Positions 46,430 through 54,932 are shown, counted from the first letter of the stretch. The stretch is 64,000 nt of DNA from Hyphomicrobium sp. (GCF_019744875.1 NZ_JAIETU010000003.1:1-64000), one strand, 5' to 3'. Made by a program: numbers and translations. The notes: generated by a model not told the origin, from the sequence alone.

Positions 46430-46597
46430 GCGTCGGTCCTTCTAATTTAACGCGCCGCGAACGATGCCGGCAGCGTCAATGCTGCAAGAAGGCAAGATCC
46501 GAACACGGCACCAGCGAGCACCCAGCCCCGCTGGTCTCTCTCAGCTCTTCAACCCCTTGATGCGCAGCTCACGAAGCATTTTTGGGCTCACGACGGA

Positions 46598-46690
46598 GCC
46601 CACACGCCGCGCGACGGGATGCACGCTCTACATCCTCGACGCGCCGACCACCAGCCTCGATTTTCCCGACCTCACGAAGGGCCGATATGT
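46598..46690 (+). pseudogene. Fragment related to the uvrA C-terminal ATPase
   Basis: In the forward frame about 28 codons read E-P-T-R-R-A-T-G-C-T-L-Y-I-L-D-A-P-T-T-S-L-D-F-P-D, matching Uvr[26 protein letters not shown] (encoded at 41681-41762). The Walker B Glu is lost (Asp-Ala) and no reading frame continues the UvrA sequence on either side. It is a decayed partial copy, about 4.5 kb downstream of the intact gene. Confidence 0.6.
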
Positions 46691-46710
46691 CCTGAGTGGA
46701 GATATCGTCG

Positions 46711-46914
46711 TCAGTCAACAACACCCACCGGAGCAGACTTTTCGAACCGGGTCGCTTCGCCGCTCCAGACAAATCCAATCACGGCGACGGTCAGAAAAAC
46801 CGCCCAGGCGATCAGCGTGTGCGAGGGTTTAAACCTGGAGAGCGTAGCTTTGCGGCGCTGCCTTTGGTCGTCGGCGCGCCTCTGAGATAAATCCACGATC
46901 TTAGGATCGTCCAT
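46711..46914 (-). CDS. Small single-span membrane protein
   Basis: A 67-residue protein: a basic cytoplasmic N-terminus (D-D-P-K-I-V-D-L-S-Q-R-R-A-D-D-Q-R-Q-R-R), then a membrane helix (A-W-A-V-F-L-T-V-A-V-I-G-F-V-W) and a short external end. ATG 46914 is the best start. No family recognised. Confidence 0.5.
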   Translation of the reverse strand: MDDPKIVDLSQRRADDQRQRRKATLSRFKPSHTLIAWAVFLTVAVIGFVWSGEATRFEKSAPVGVVD

Positions 46915-47071
46915 CCTGCGCCTCGCTAAGCCTCGATTCCCTGTCCAACCCAGCATCGGCGTTTGCTAAATGCCGATCAAGAGGACTGGAGACTGCCGGT
47001 TTCAGACTTCTCGCACACACCAACCGCCGCACTTCGAAGCTCGCGCGACGGCCACCCCGACTACCTGCTGT

Positions 47072-47404
47072 TTACGCCGCCGCGACGATCTGAACGCTCA
47101 GCGGAGCAGCACCGCCAACGATGTCCAGCAGGCGGTCGATATTCGGATGCGCGCCTGGGCGGTTCTTCGCATCTGCCGTGTGCTCTGCGAACACGTCGAG
47201 ACCATGCGTTGCAGCTTCAGCATTGAGCGTCCCAAAGACGCGCTGAAGGTATTGATAAACGGCGAGTGATCCCTGCTTGCCCGGCTGGTTCTCAATGGTC
47301 GCAACAACGGCGCCGCTTGCGTCGATCAGGTTGATCCCGGCCAGCCCCTCGATCGACGGCAGCAGTTTCAGGTTGTCCTTGAACGACGCGGTGGGCTGGA
47401 TCAT
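47072..47404 (-). CDS. DUF2322-like protein
   Basis: A 110-residue protein starting I-Q-P-T-A-S-F-K-D-N-L. It holds I-E-G-L-A-G-I-N-L-I-D-A-S-G and I-E-N-Q-P-G-K-Q-G-S-L-A-V-Y, then A-A-T-H-G-L-D-V-F-A-E-H-T-A-D-A and P-G-A-H-P-N-I-D-R-L-L, the sequence order I associate with DUF2322. Function unknown. Between 47,405 and 47,708 I see no gene, only a CTGCCGACTGCC-type repeat at about 47510-47545. Confidence 0.7.
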   Translation of the reverse strand: MIQPTASFKDNLKLLPSIEGLAGINLIDASGAVVATIENQPGKQGSLAVYQYLQRVFGTLNAEAATHGLDVFAEHTADAKNRPGAHPNIDRLLDIVGGAAPLSVQIVAAA

Positions 47405-47708
47405 GAGCAGTCCTCTGAATTGGGCCTAAAAGTCGGCTTGCATCTAACAGGTTCAACTCGCCGTCGCCACAGCACCTCGCCAATGCGCCACGCCCGAACT
47501 CGACTGCCTACTACTGCCGACTGCCGACTGCCCACTGCCCACTTCCTCACGCCCCATCTTCTCCACTCGCTTACCAATTTCCACCCGCACGCTTGAAATA
47601 CGCAGGCACACGGCGTTGAGTGGGGTGGAGTGGCCAGGAACCCTTGCGCTCGGGGTTCCCGCGCGCGCCCGCGCATCCAGCCTCCAAGAGCGCCCAAGGA
47701 GCGCCCGC

Positions 47709-48014
47709 ATGGCCAAGCGCCTGATTTCGAAGCTGACGGCCCTCGCCGCGGTGGTTTGTGTCGCCGGCCTGACCATCCAGATCGCCACCGCCCAGATCGC
47801 GGCAGCGGGCGAAACAGCAGCCCCCGCCTCTCCCAAGGATGATCCCGCAGCCCAACAGCCCCAGCGCTACCCTGAGACTCCGGCCGAAGTGGCCGAATGC
47901 GTGAAGACCTGGGACAAGGACACGGGGATGAGCCAGGCGGAATACGAAGCGGCCTGCAAGCGCACGCTGAAGTACTACCCCGAGAAGGTCGACACGCCCC
48001 CCGCCAAGCCCTGA
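47709..48014 (+). CDS. Small secreted protein with two Cys
   Basis: A 101-residue protein with a signal peptide (A-L-A-A-V-V-C-V-A-G-L-T-I-Q-I-A-T-A-Q). A Pro/Ala stretch precedes a 45-residue folded end with E-C-V-K-T-W-D and E-A-A-C-K-R-T-L-K-Y-Y. ATG 47709 follows AAGGAGC. The Cys spacing suggests one disulfide hairpin. Unknown function. Confidence 0.62.
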   Translation: MAKRLISKLTALAAVVCVAGLTIQIATAQIAAAGETAAPASPKDDPAAQQPQRYPETPAEVAECVKTWDKDTGMSQAEYEAACKRTLKYYPEKVDTPPAKP

Positions 48015-48222
48015 TCGCGCGCCGAGCTCTAGCGGCCACACACGCGACTTGCATCGCCGTCTTCGCCGTCAACGCCAGCGAGCCTTCGACGGCCGCGCTC
48101 GCGTGCGCTAAAGTGCGCCTCGAAAAGCGGACCCCGATTTTTCGATCAGAAGCACCACAAGAAGCCCGACAAACAACGCCTCGCCGTCCGCAGTCCAGCA
48201 CAACGAGTCAGGAGAGCTGCCC

Positions 48223-48534
48223 GTGCGCATCTCGTTCGCCGCCGCGATCACCGCCGTAGCCGTATTGTTCGCAAGCCACCTCGCAAGCCCAGCCTCCGCC
48301 GACGCGCTCGCCGAGTGCAAGGACTTCTTCGCCAAATTCGAAAAGTGCGCCGACGGCCTCGCGGGCGAACAACAGGAAGAGGCGCGCGTTTACATCAAAA
48401 CCTTGCGCAGCACGCTCGGAATGAACGACGCGCTCAACCAGGGCGACCCGATGCTCACCGGCATGATGTGCTCGCTCACGATCAAGGAGATGAAGAAGGA
48501 GCCGGACATCCAGAAGTACAATTGCGCCTGGTAA
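48223..48534 (+). CDS. Small secreted Cys-containing protein, GTG start
   Basis: A 103-residue protein. The signal peptide ends near A-S-A-D (residue 27). Mature Cys residues lie in A-E-C-K-D, E-K-C-A-D, M-M-C-S-L and Y-N-C-A-W, two likely disulfides. It resembles the general pattern of the neighbouring small secreted proteins rather than a named family. Confidence 0.62.
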   Translation: MRISFAAAITAVAVLFASHLASPASADALAECKDFFAKFEKCADGLAGEQQEEARVYIKTLRSTLGMNDALNQGDPMLTGMMCSLTIKEMKKEPDIQKYNCAW

Positions 48535-48557
48535 TCACCTTGGAGAACCCGCCCCCG

Positions 48558-49049
48558 ATGACGAAGCCCATCATCAACCTCGATGAGATCACCGACTTCG
48601 ACGACGTGGAGGAAAACGGAATCTATACGTCAAGCCGCGCTCTGTTCAGCGCATCCATAGGCGCCAAGAAACTTGGCTACAATCTCACCGTCCTGCCGCC
48701 CGGCAAGGTGCAATGCCCGTTCCACTCGCACCGCGGCGAGGAGGAGATGTTCCTGATCCTCGAAGGAGAAGGCGAGCTGCGCTTCGGCGACAAGCGCTAT
48801 CCCATCCGCACGCACGACGTCATCGCCTGCCCCACGGGCGGGCCGGAGGTCGCCCACCAGATCATCAACACAGGAACGACGACGATGCGCTACCTCGCGC
48901 TCTCGAACCTCGTCGACGTGGAGATCTGTGAATACCCGGACTCGGGCAAGGTCGGGGCCGTTGCCGGCCGCCCAGGCGAGCGCGGCTTCCGCAAGATCTT
49001 CCGCGCCGAAAACATCTTCGACTACTATGACAGGGAACCTAACGAGTAG
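48558..49049 (+). CDS. Cupin-domain protein
   Basis: A 163-residue single cupin. Metal-binding residues of the first cupin motif are F-H-S-H-R-G-E-E-E-M-F-L-I-L-E-G-E-G-E-L-R, and the second motif appears as V-A-H-Q-I-I-N-T-G. The fold is normally a metal-binding beta-barrel used by dioxygenases, isomerases and binding proteins; the substrate is unknown. Only 23 bases separate it from the upstream secreted-protein gene. Confidence 0.85.
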   Translation: MTKPIINLDEITDFDDVEENGIYTSSRALFSASIGAKKLGYNLTVLPPGKVQCPFHSHRGEEEMFLILEGEGELRFGDKRYPIRTHDVIACPTGGPEVAHQIINTGTTTMRYLALSNLVDVEICEYPDSGKVGAVAGRPGERGFRKIFRAENIFDYYDREPNE

Positions 49050-49150
49050 GCGTTTCTGCGCGGCGACGCTTTTCCGTTGCGCAATCGCGCCGATTTTCTA
49101 ACATCGGCTGGACGTGGTGCGCACAAGGCTCAACCCAAGAGGTGACCGCA

Positions 49151-49468
49151 ATGCCCAACCAGCCGACGCTCGACCTCGAGGATTTCCCGGCCGGCCCACA
49201 AGAGAGCCAACACTGGCTCCATCATGACGGGCGCACGTACTTCCTTTGGCCCGCGCGCGACCGGAAAACCAACGACGTGATTCAGGTGGAGGTCGAGGTC
49301 ACGCACATCAGCGCCGAGAACGTCGCAGAACAGCTTCGCCCCAGCCGCCGCTCGATCGAGCTCGCCGCCCGCGAGCTTTATCACGCGGGCAAAAAATCCA
49401 TCCGCATCCTGCGGCCGGATACCTATTGGATCCAGCCCGGCGCCAACACCGTGCCTGACGGCGGCTGA
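49151..49468 (+). CDS. Hypothetical protein, 105 residues
   Basis: A soluble protein with W-L-H-H-D-G-R-T-Y-F-L-W-P, V-I-Q-V-E-V-E-V-T-H-I-S-A-E-N-V and a K-S-I-R-I-L-R-P-D-T-Y-W end, predicted mostly beta. The ATG at 49151 follows AGAGGTGACC; a GTG nine bases upstream is an alternative. No family recognised. Confidence 0.55.
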   Translation: MPNQPTLDLEDFPAGPQESQHWLHHDGRTYFLWPARDRKTNDVIQVEVEVTHISAENVAEQLRPSRRSIELAARELYHAGKKSIRILRPDTYWIQPGANTVPDGG

Positions 49469-49547
49469 ACCGTCCGAAGCGCGCCGCACGGAACCAATCT
49501 CCGCCTCTCGCATTGCAAAAAGAAACCAGCGAGAGGAGACACACCCC

Positions 49548-49955
49548 ATGCGCCTTCACACCATGCGCGTCCTTGCGTCTGTAATGGTCATAGCCCTCAC
49601 CCCGGCCGTGGCGTTAGCCGAGGCAGACAAAGCTGCCGAGGGCAGCGTGAAAATCGGCAAGCCCGCGGGCGTGAAACTCGCCAAGGCCGAATGCGAAGCC
49701 GCCTGGAAGAAAGCCAATCCTTCCAACAAGCCGACCATCGGTGCGGGTCAGGCGATCCCGTTCGTGGTTGACGTGAAAGCGGCCAACAGCAACGGCGACG
49801 CGGGCATCGACCAGATAGAATTTCTCGCCGCTTGCGACAAGGGTTTGATGAAGGACGCCAACGCAGCCAGCACCGGCGGCGCCAGCACGGGCGCCGGCGC
49901 GGGCACGGAAGGCGCAGGCCCCGCAGCGCCCCCTGCACCCGCGGCGCCCCACTAA
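49548..49955 (+). CDS. Secreted protein with an EF-hand-like loop
   Basis: A 135-residue protein with a signal peptide ending A-L-A-E (residue 25). In the middle, N-S-N-G-D-A-G-I-D-Q-I-E (followed by Phe) matches the 12-residue EF-hand loop at positions 1, 3, 5, 8 and 12, with Asn in place of the first two Asp. The C-terminus is Gly/Ala/Ser/Pro-rich. A calcium-binding role is possible. The other features resemble EF-hand-like proteins of Rhizobiales. Confidence 0.6.
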   Translation: MRLHTMRVLASVMVIALTPAVALAEADKAAEGSVKIGKPAGVKLAKAECEAAWKKANPSNKPTIGAGQAIPFVVDVKAANSNGDAGIDQIEFLAACDKGLMKDANAASTGGASTGAGAGTEGAGPAAPPAPAAPH

Positions 49956-50046
49956 CAGCTCAGCCCCACTAACAGCTCACCCGCGAAAACTCGCGTGCGG
50001 CAACCGCAGGGCTGACGGCCTTGACGGTTGCCGCTATCGTCGCGCC

Positions 50047-51288
50047 ATGGTTCGAAATCCCCGACTGAAACGAAGCAGTCCGGCGCGCGCGCATCCCTTC
50101 GCGATCGCCCTCGCAGTCATTGCTCCGTGGCTGATCGGCCTCGGCGCAATCGATATCCCGTCCGCACGAGCCGGACAGCCCGCGACCACGCCACTCACGC
50201 CGCCGCAGCCCAAGCCCGCGCAGCGCAGGCCCGCGCAGCCCAAGCTCACCAAAAGCCAGGCGGCGGCCGTTGCGGCCTACGACAAAGCCCTCATCGCATT
50301 CAAAAAAATCCTGGCTGAACGGCGCGCGCAGATCGAGGCCCTGAAATCGCCCGTGAAAGCTCCCGCGCAAAAGCGCGCGAAAAAGCCGAAGGCACTTCCG
50401 AACCTGCCGGGACAGGCGATCTACCTCGCCCGCCTCAAGGTTATGAGCACCTACGCTGACCTCACGGACGCTCTCCCCTCTCGCATCGGCCGGCCGAATG
50501 CCTACGGCGTCCCGCCCGCCTTCTTCGAGGCCGGCATCGAGCCACTGATCGAGGAGTATGCGGAGCTGTTTCGCATCATGCAGGCCCCGCCCGCGTTCGC
50601 GCAAAGCTCGGACGCGCCGCTGCGCGATGTGGTCCAGCTCGGCATGGCGATTGCGCGGGCCAAGGGCGCCGACGATGCGGCCGCGGAACGTGCGGGCCTC
50701 ATCGCGCTTGGCATTTTCTTCGCCGAGACGAATGCGCGCCAGAACATCGGCAACGCGCGCTCGAACACCTACAAAGGAAGCCTGCAGACCGGCCCGAGCG
50801 AAGACCACAACGGGCGCAGAAAATGGGCCGCGATCAAAAAGAAAATCGCAAAGCTTGATCCCGCCCTTGCCGCGCGCGATGACGCAGAAGAAGCACGCGC
50901 CGCCGGCATCGACCAGCGCTTCAACCATTGGACCGCCGTGCGCAACGGCCTTATGAACGCACACGCGGACCTGCTCGGCGACATTCCGGCGATAGCAGCC
51001 ATGATGCCCGACGAAATCGATCAGATGAAACTGTTCCAGCTCATCCAGATCATCCCGACGCCGACACGGGCGGCTCTTAAATCGGGCAATGTCGCCACCT
51101 ACGAGATTTCCGATCGGCGTGTGATGGGCTTCCTGCGCAACAACAGCATCTTCACGTTCGGCAAGGCGGACCGGGCCCGCACGTCCGCGACCTATCGGGA
51201 AATTCTCGACGCGATGTGGCTGTTCAATTCAAAATTTGAGAAGGCACGCGCGCGGTTCGCGGCCATCAAGCGCGGCGCGGCCGAATAG
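50047..51288 (+). CDS. Exported hypothetical protein with lysozyme-like segment
   Basis: A 413-residue protein with a long basic-start signal sequence ending near A-R-A-G (residue 43), then a Pro/Gln/Lys linker (45-80). The main domain is helical. The segment I-F-F-A-E-T-N-A-R-Q-N-I-G-N-A-R-S-N-T-Y-K-G-S-L-Q-T-G (about residues 224-250) has the order of a lysozyme/lytic-transglycosylase active region (Glu in a hydrophobic helix, later S-x-T-x-x-G-x-x-Q). This comparison is weak. No signature of a known family is recognised otherwise. Confidence 0.6.
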   Translation: MVRNPRLKRSSPARAHPFAIALAVIAPWLIGLGAIDIPSARAGQPATTPLTPPQPKPAQRRPAQPKLTKSQAAAVAAYDKALIAFKKILAERRAQIEALKSPVKAPAQKRAKKPKALPNLPGQAIYLARLKVMSTYADLTDALPSRIGRPNAYGVPPAFFEAGIEPLIEEYAELFRIMQAPPAFAQSSDAPLRDVVQLGMAIARAKGADDAAAERAGLIALGIFFAETNARQNIGNARSNTYKGSLQTGPSEDHNGRRKWAAIKKKIAKLDPALAARDDAEEARAAGIDQRFNHWTAVRNGLMNAHADLLGDIPAIAAMMPDEIDQMKLFQLIQIIPTPTRAALKSGNVATYEISDRRVMGFLRNNSIFTFGKADRARTSATYREILDAMWLFNSKFEKARARFAAIKRGAAE

Positions 51289-51351
51289 CCGGGCGGCGGC
51301 TCACCCCGCCAGGGACGCACACCGTCGAAACCGGCACAGCGGAAAGCGCCC

Positions 51352-51615
51352 TCAGGCGTCGGGCTCCGCGTCGTGCCCAGCCCGGTACGTTTCGAGATCC
51401 ACGACGTTGCTGCCGGGCCCGTTCACTTCGGAAAAATGCGTCACCTTGTTGGCGTCGCACACGTACACCCACTTCCAGTCGAACAGCTCGTCATCGCGGA
51501 GATAGCCGAGCACCGCACCCTTCTTGGTGCGCCAGAACAGCTGGGGTGGCAGCTCCGTGCCCTCCTTCAGCCAGTTCGGCTCGATATACTCGTCGACAGG
51601 CTTCCAGTGGATCAT
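51352..51615 (-). CDS. Hypothetical protein, 87 residues
   Basis: A small soluble protein rich in Trp and Asp/Glu: M-I-H-W-K-P-V-D-E-Y-I-E-P-N-W-L, then W-R-T-K-K-G-A-V-L-G-Y-L-R-D and F-D-W-K-W-V-Y-V-C. The ATG at 51615 removes an unlikely N-terminal extension. No family recognised. Confidence 0.55.
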   Translation of the reverse strand: MIHWKPVDEYIEPNWLKEGTELPPQLFWRTKKGAVLGYLRDDELFDWKWVYVCDANKVTHFSEVNGPGSNVVDLETYRAGHDAEPDA

Positions 51616-51813
51616 GGCGTTTCCTTCCGAGGCGAACGAAACAAGCTCACCCCGGCATACGGCCGAATGGAGACAGCCGCCCGAGATTTCCGATGCAGCA
51701 AAACCGCTCTGGTGACGCAGGCCAGCAGAGGGCCACAAGGCCGCCGAGACCGGCGAAGGGGGCGGCGAAAAACGTCTGCCCCACCGCAGGCAAAAAAGAC
51801 GGCGCCGTCGCGC

Positions 51814-51894
51814 TTACTTCTTCGCGCCGGGCTTGTTCTTGTCCTGCTTCGGCTTGCGCTTTTCCTTGTTGCTCTTCTGAACGCCCCTGGCCAT
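51814..51894 (-). CDS. 26-residue lysine-rich microprotein
   Basis: The frame from ATG 51894 to TAA 51814 encodes M-A-R-G-V-Q-K-S-N-K-E-K-R-K-P-K-Q-D-K-N and then K-P-G-A-K-K. Its M-A-R-G-x-Q-K-x-x-K-E-K-x-K-P-K-x-D-K layout recurs, from general knowledge, as a short hypothetical protein in many Rhizobiales. Strongly basic and without hydrophobic residues, it may bind nucleic acid. Too short to be supported by composition alone. Confidence 0.5.
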   Translation of the reverse strand: MARGVQKSNKEKRKPKQDKNKPGAKK

Positions 51895-52211
51895 CGCGCC
51901 AATCCTTCTCGGTTGAAACAGGCATCGCGGCTTCACATCCGCACGACGGCCGTTGGCCAGCGTCGCGACGACGAGCACGCGCGCGACTCATATAGCACGC
52001 CGCGCCTCGGACCGATGCCATAGACCTGCGATCCGCCGCGATCCGACCCCTCAAAAATGCGCGGCCACGATCCGGGCCAGAGCCTGGCCCCGGCAGCCGG
52101 ACGAGGCGCTAGCGCATCACATTTGCCCCGATGCCCTTGCAAAACCGCCGGGCCGCGCCACGTCTAGCCCACGGGGCAAATACTGAGGGTTCATGCCGGT
52201 GGAGATATCCC

Positions 52212-52358
52212 ATGGCGACCGTTCCCGTTGGCTACAGCGATCAAGACACGGATTACCAGGCTCACGTCGCAACCTACCACGCGTTCCTGCGCGGTGTGCG
52301 CGCGGCGGTCGGCGCCCTCGCGCTGCTCCTCATTCTGATGGCGTATTTTCTCGTCTAG
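52212..52358 (+). CDS. Tiny membrane protein like aa3-oxidase subunit IV
   Basis: A 48-residue protein: a polar start with H-V-A-T-Y-H-A-F-L-R-G followed by one membrane helix (A-A-V-G-A-L-A-L-L-L-I-L-M-A-Y-F-L-V). The H-x-x-T-Y-x-x-F-L layout fits the short alphaproteobacterial aa3-type cytochrome oxidase subunit IV, but other oxidase genes are absent from the window. The 270 bases after it contain no gene. Confidence 0.5.
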   Translation: MATVPVGYSDQDTDYQAHVATYHAFLRGVRAAVGALALLLILMAYFLV

Positions 52359-52629
52359 CGATTTCGCGCGCGCCTAAGATTTGGAGGCTGCAATTGCACG
52401 CTTCACCGGGAGAGGCTTCGCCTTTTACCCGCGCGGGGGGCGACGCGTTGCGGCTCCCTGCCGGCCGCTCGCGATGCGCGGCCCACGCTCAGCCCCCGAA
52501 TCCACCTTCTAGCTGATGTCAGAATTCGGCGCGGGCACACCGCGAAATCCAGCCTGCGCGTAAAACGCGGCTGGCGGCGCGAGGCGCCGATGCTTATCTA
52601 TGGGCTATCACTGCCGCTTCGAGGCCAGA

Positions 52630-52938
52630 ATGTCGAAACCACTCGTCGTCTCCGTCTCCCACACCCTCGGCAAGGAAGAGGCAACGCGCCGTCTCAAATC
52701 CGGCCTCGCGAAGGCCACGGCCTCGCTGCCGATGTTCTCGCTCGACGAGGAAGTCTGGACCGGCGACACGATGAGCTTCCGGCTGAAGGCGATGGGACAA
52801 GAGGCGTTCGGCAACGTAGCCGTCGCCGAGAACGACGTGCGCATTGAGGTCACGCTGCCCTGGCTGCTGCAGCGTTTTGGCGAGATGATCCAGGACGGCA
52901 TCAAATCGAAAAGCCAAATCCTTCTCGAGAAGAAGTGA
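52630..52938 (+). CDS. Polyhydroxyalkanoic acid system family protein
   Basis: A 102-residue protein: P-L-V-V-S-V-S-H-T-L-G-K-E-E-A-T-R-R-L, then F-R-L-K-A-M-G-Q-E-A-F-G-N-V-A-V-A and V-T-L-P-W-L-L-Q-R-F. This is the pattern of the PHA-granule region protein family. Start ATG 52630. It suggests capacity for PHA storage but no synthase is in the window. Confidence 0.75.
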   Translation: MSKPLVVSVSHTLGKEEATRRLKSGLAKATASLPMFSLDEEVWTGDTMSFRLKAMGQEAFGNVAVAENDVRIEVTLPWLLQRFGEMIQDGIKSKSQILLEKK

Positions 52939-53021
52939 GCTCTTCCCGAAAGAACTAAGCGCTTCCCGAAAAGCCTCGGGGCGCGGAATGCGAACGGCAC
53001 CCGCCGTAGCACCCCGCGCGA

Positions 53022-53306
53022 TTATGCCGGCAGCACCGAGCGGATCTGCGTCTCGTACTGCTTCAGCGCTTCGAGCGCGCGCTGCTTCATGGCCGGGTCG
53101 CGCTCGCCGTCCGTCTCGGCCGGAAAGTTCTCGATCGCGGTCCGGGCTTCGGCCAGCAGCTTGGTCGCGGAATTCCAGGGGTTGAGCTCGCGCTTCAGGT
53201 TGGCCTGCAGGAGCTGGGTGAGAATGACCCCGGTCGCCAGCGCCAGCCCGGAAAGCTCGGCCACCTCACGCTTGAGCTGGCTGATCTCGTCGGTCTTGTC
53301 CGTCAT
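53022..53306 (-). CDS. Helical hypothetical protein, 94 residues
   Basis: A predicted coiled-coil protein (residues 8-30: I-S-Q-L-K-R-E-V-A-E-L-S-G-L-A), then a middle helix rich in Leu, and E-A-R-T-A-I-E-N-F. Cytoplasmic, with no signal. ATG 53306 is the only reasonable start. Family not recognised. Confidence 0.55.
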   Translation of the reverse strand: MTDKTDEISQLKREVAELSGLALATGVILTQLLQANLKRELNPWNSATKLLAEARTAIENFPAETDGERDPAMKQRALEALKQYETQIRSVLPA

Positions 53307-53549
53307 GCCGTGGAACTCCGTTTCGTGTGGTTTCTTATGCGCATCGTAGACCACGATCACGACGAACCGTACAGATCCAAACGCAAGCGGATGGGGCCGC
53401 GAATTCGCGGCAGGCCCAGTCCCCGGTAGCGCCATACCCCGTGGCGGGGGCACCCGCAGGGCTCACAGCCCGAACGAGGGCGCATCCCGGCACCCGAGCC
53501 CGGATCCACTCGAAACACGCAGATTGGACAGGAGCGCTAGGCCTCGTGC

Positions 53550-54032
53550 CTAATCGCAGGGCACCGTCACCGTGGCCCCGGCCGTGGCGGAGAACTTCTT
53601 GCAGCCGCCCGGCTCCCCGGCCTTCGGCGCACGGGCCGGCGGATCCTGATCGGCCAACGCGGCCGTCGAGGTATCGGTCGCGGACTCGGTGTCCGTCTGC
53701 CGCTCAACCGGCGTTGTCTTGCCCGTATCCGTTTCCGGCTGGGTCGCGGTGGCCGTCTCGTTGCCTGCGTCGGGCGCCTTGGCCTCTGGCGCGTCTTTGG
53801 CCGCTGGCGGCCGCTTGGCGACTCGCTTCTGCGACGGCCGCGCCCCGTACTCCTGGGAGGGCACCCGCTTCGGCTTGGCCACCCGGTTCGGCTTCGCCTT
53901 CTGCGCCCCCGGAACCGGTGTGTTGACCACCTCGGGCACGTAGTTGCAGGAAATGCAGGCTTCAGCCGCCGACGCGAGCAATGTCGCGCCGGAAATCACA
54001 GCGATGGCGATGGCAAGGGCGGATCGGGTCAC
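53550..54032 (-). CDS. Secreted protein, Pro/Lys-rich and disordered
   Basis: A 160-residue protein from GTG 54032 with a clean GGAGG ribosome-binding site five bases before. The signal peptide ends A-S-A-A-E-A (residue 25) and is followed by C-I-S-C-N-Y-V-P-E-V. Most of the rest is low complexity (Lys/Pro then Thr/Asp/Ala), ending G-G-C-K-K-F-S-A-T-A-G-A-T-V-T-V-P-C-D. Cys near both ends may pair. A degraded copy of the CCTAGG palindromic repeat (53536-53555) touches its stop codon. Confidence 0.6.
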   Translation of the reverse strand: MTRSALAIAIAVISGATLLASAAEACISCNYVPEVVNTPVPGAQKAKPNRVAKPKRVPSQEYGARPSQKRVAKRPPAAKDAPEAKAPDAGNETATATQPETDTGKTTPVERQTDTESATDTSTAALADQDPPARAPKAGEPGGCKKFSATAGATVTVPCD

Positions 54033-54240
54033 GCGGGCCTCCGACGATGAAACGTGGGTCTGCTCGTGGTGTCGAACATCGTTCTCCCGACGAAGCGATT
54101 GTCTCATTTGCGCGCCCTCCGCGCAATGAAGATCAAGGGCCCTTTGGATCAATAAAACCGGCATTTCCGGCTCGATGACGCCAACAGCGTTCACGGGGAG
54201 GAGGCCCATGTATAGGGCCCGCCCCCATGAAGCCTGTCGG

Positions 54241-54816
54241 CTACTGCGCCTGGGCGCCCCGCGCCTTCAGGCCGAGAGCGCCGTCCCACGTGAGAACAGC
54301 CCCGACGAACAGCATGAAAAAGCCCGACGCAAAGCCGGACCAGTCACCTTCTGCGATGCCGAATGCAAAGCCACCCGCCGCCAGAAGCAGCGAGAAGAGG
54401 CCGAGCCCGAGACAAACGCGATGCGTCCAAGGGGCCCGCACAGCACGCCCGCCGCGGAACCAGTCTCCGACACTCGGCCCAGGTCCCGGCATCGGCTCCA
54501 GACCGCGCGACATGCGCGATTGGAGTGTGACGATCACGCCGAGCCCCGCCGCGAATGCGCTACCGGCAATCAGCCATGCCAGCAGTGGGGTGCCCTGCAA
54601 CGGCGTCAGCAAGCGCAACGCAACGGCACCGAACGAGCCGCCGAACACGAGCGAGCCGATCATGAGCCAGCGCATCGACCGGCGCATGCTGGCCTCTCGC
54701 TCAGCAGGCAACAGATAGCCGCGCCCCATCAGACCGAACGGGTAGAAAATCGTCTCGCCGCGCTCGCCTTTGTGAAAGAGTTGATCGACGTAAAGCCCAT
54801 CGAAAATGTTGCTCAC
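54241..54816 (-). CDS. Four-helix membrane hypothetical protein
   Basis: A 191-residue inner-membrane protein from GTG 54816, preceded by GCAGGAGGAG. A 45-residue cytoplasmic head (F-Y-P-F-G-L-M-G-R-G-Y-L-L-P) is followed by helices at about 49-66, 75-93, 130-150 and 158-175. The head resembles those of small rhizobial membrane proteins of unknown function. No transport motif seen. Confidence 0.62.
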   Translation of the reverse strand: MSNIFDGLYVDQLFHKGERGETIFYPFGLMGRGYLLPAEREASMRRSMRWLMIGSLVFGGSFGAVALRLLTPLQGTPLLAWLIAGSAFAAGLGVIVTLQSRMSRGLEPMPGPGPSVGDWFRGGRAVRAPWTHRVCLGLGLFSLLLAAGGFAFGIAEGDWSGFASGFFMLFVGAVLTWDGALGLKARGAQAQ

Positions 54817-54932
54817 GGTCTCCTCCTGCAAAAATGCCGGCATCGCACCGGCGCAAGGAAGCGACGATGCAATGCCGGCAATGAGAAGTCTGTTCCCGCC
54901 GGATCAGAGACACGGGCGTAGGCCTCACCCGG

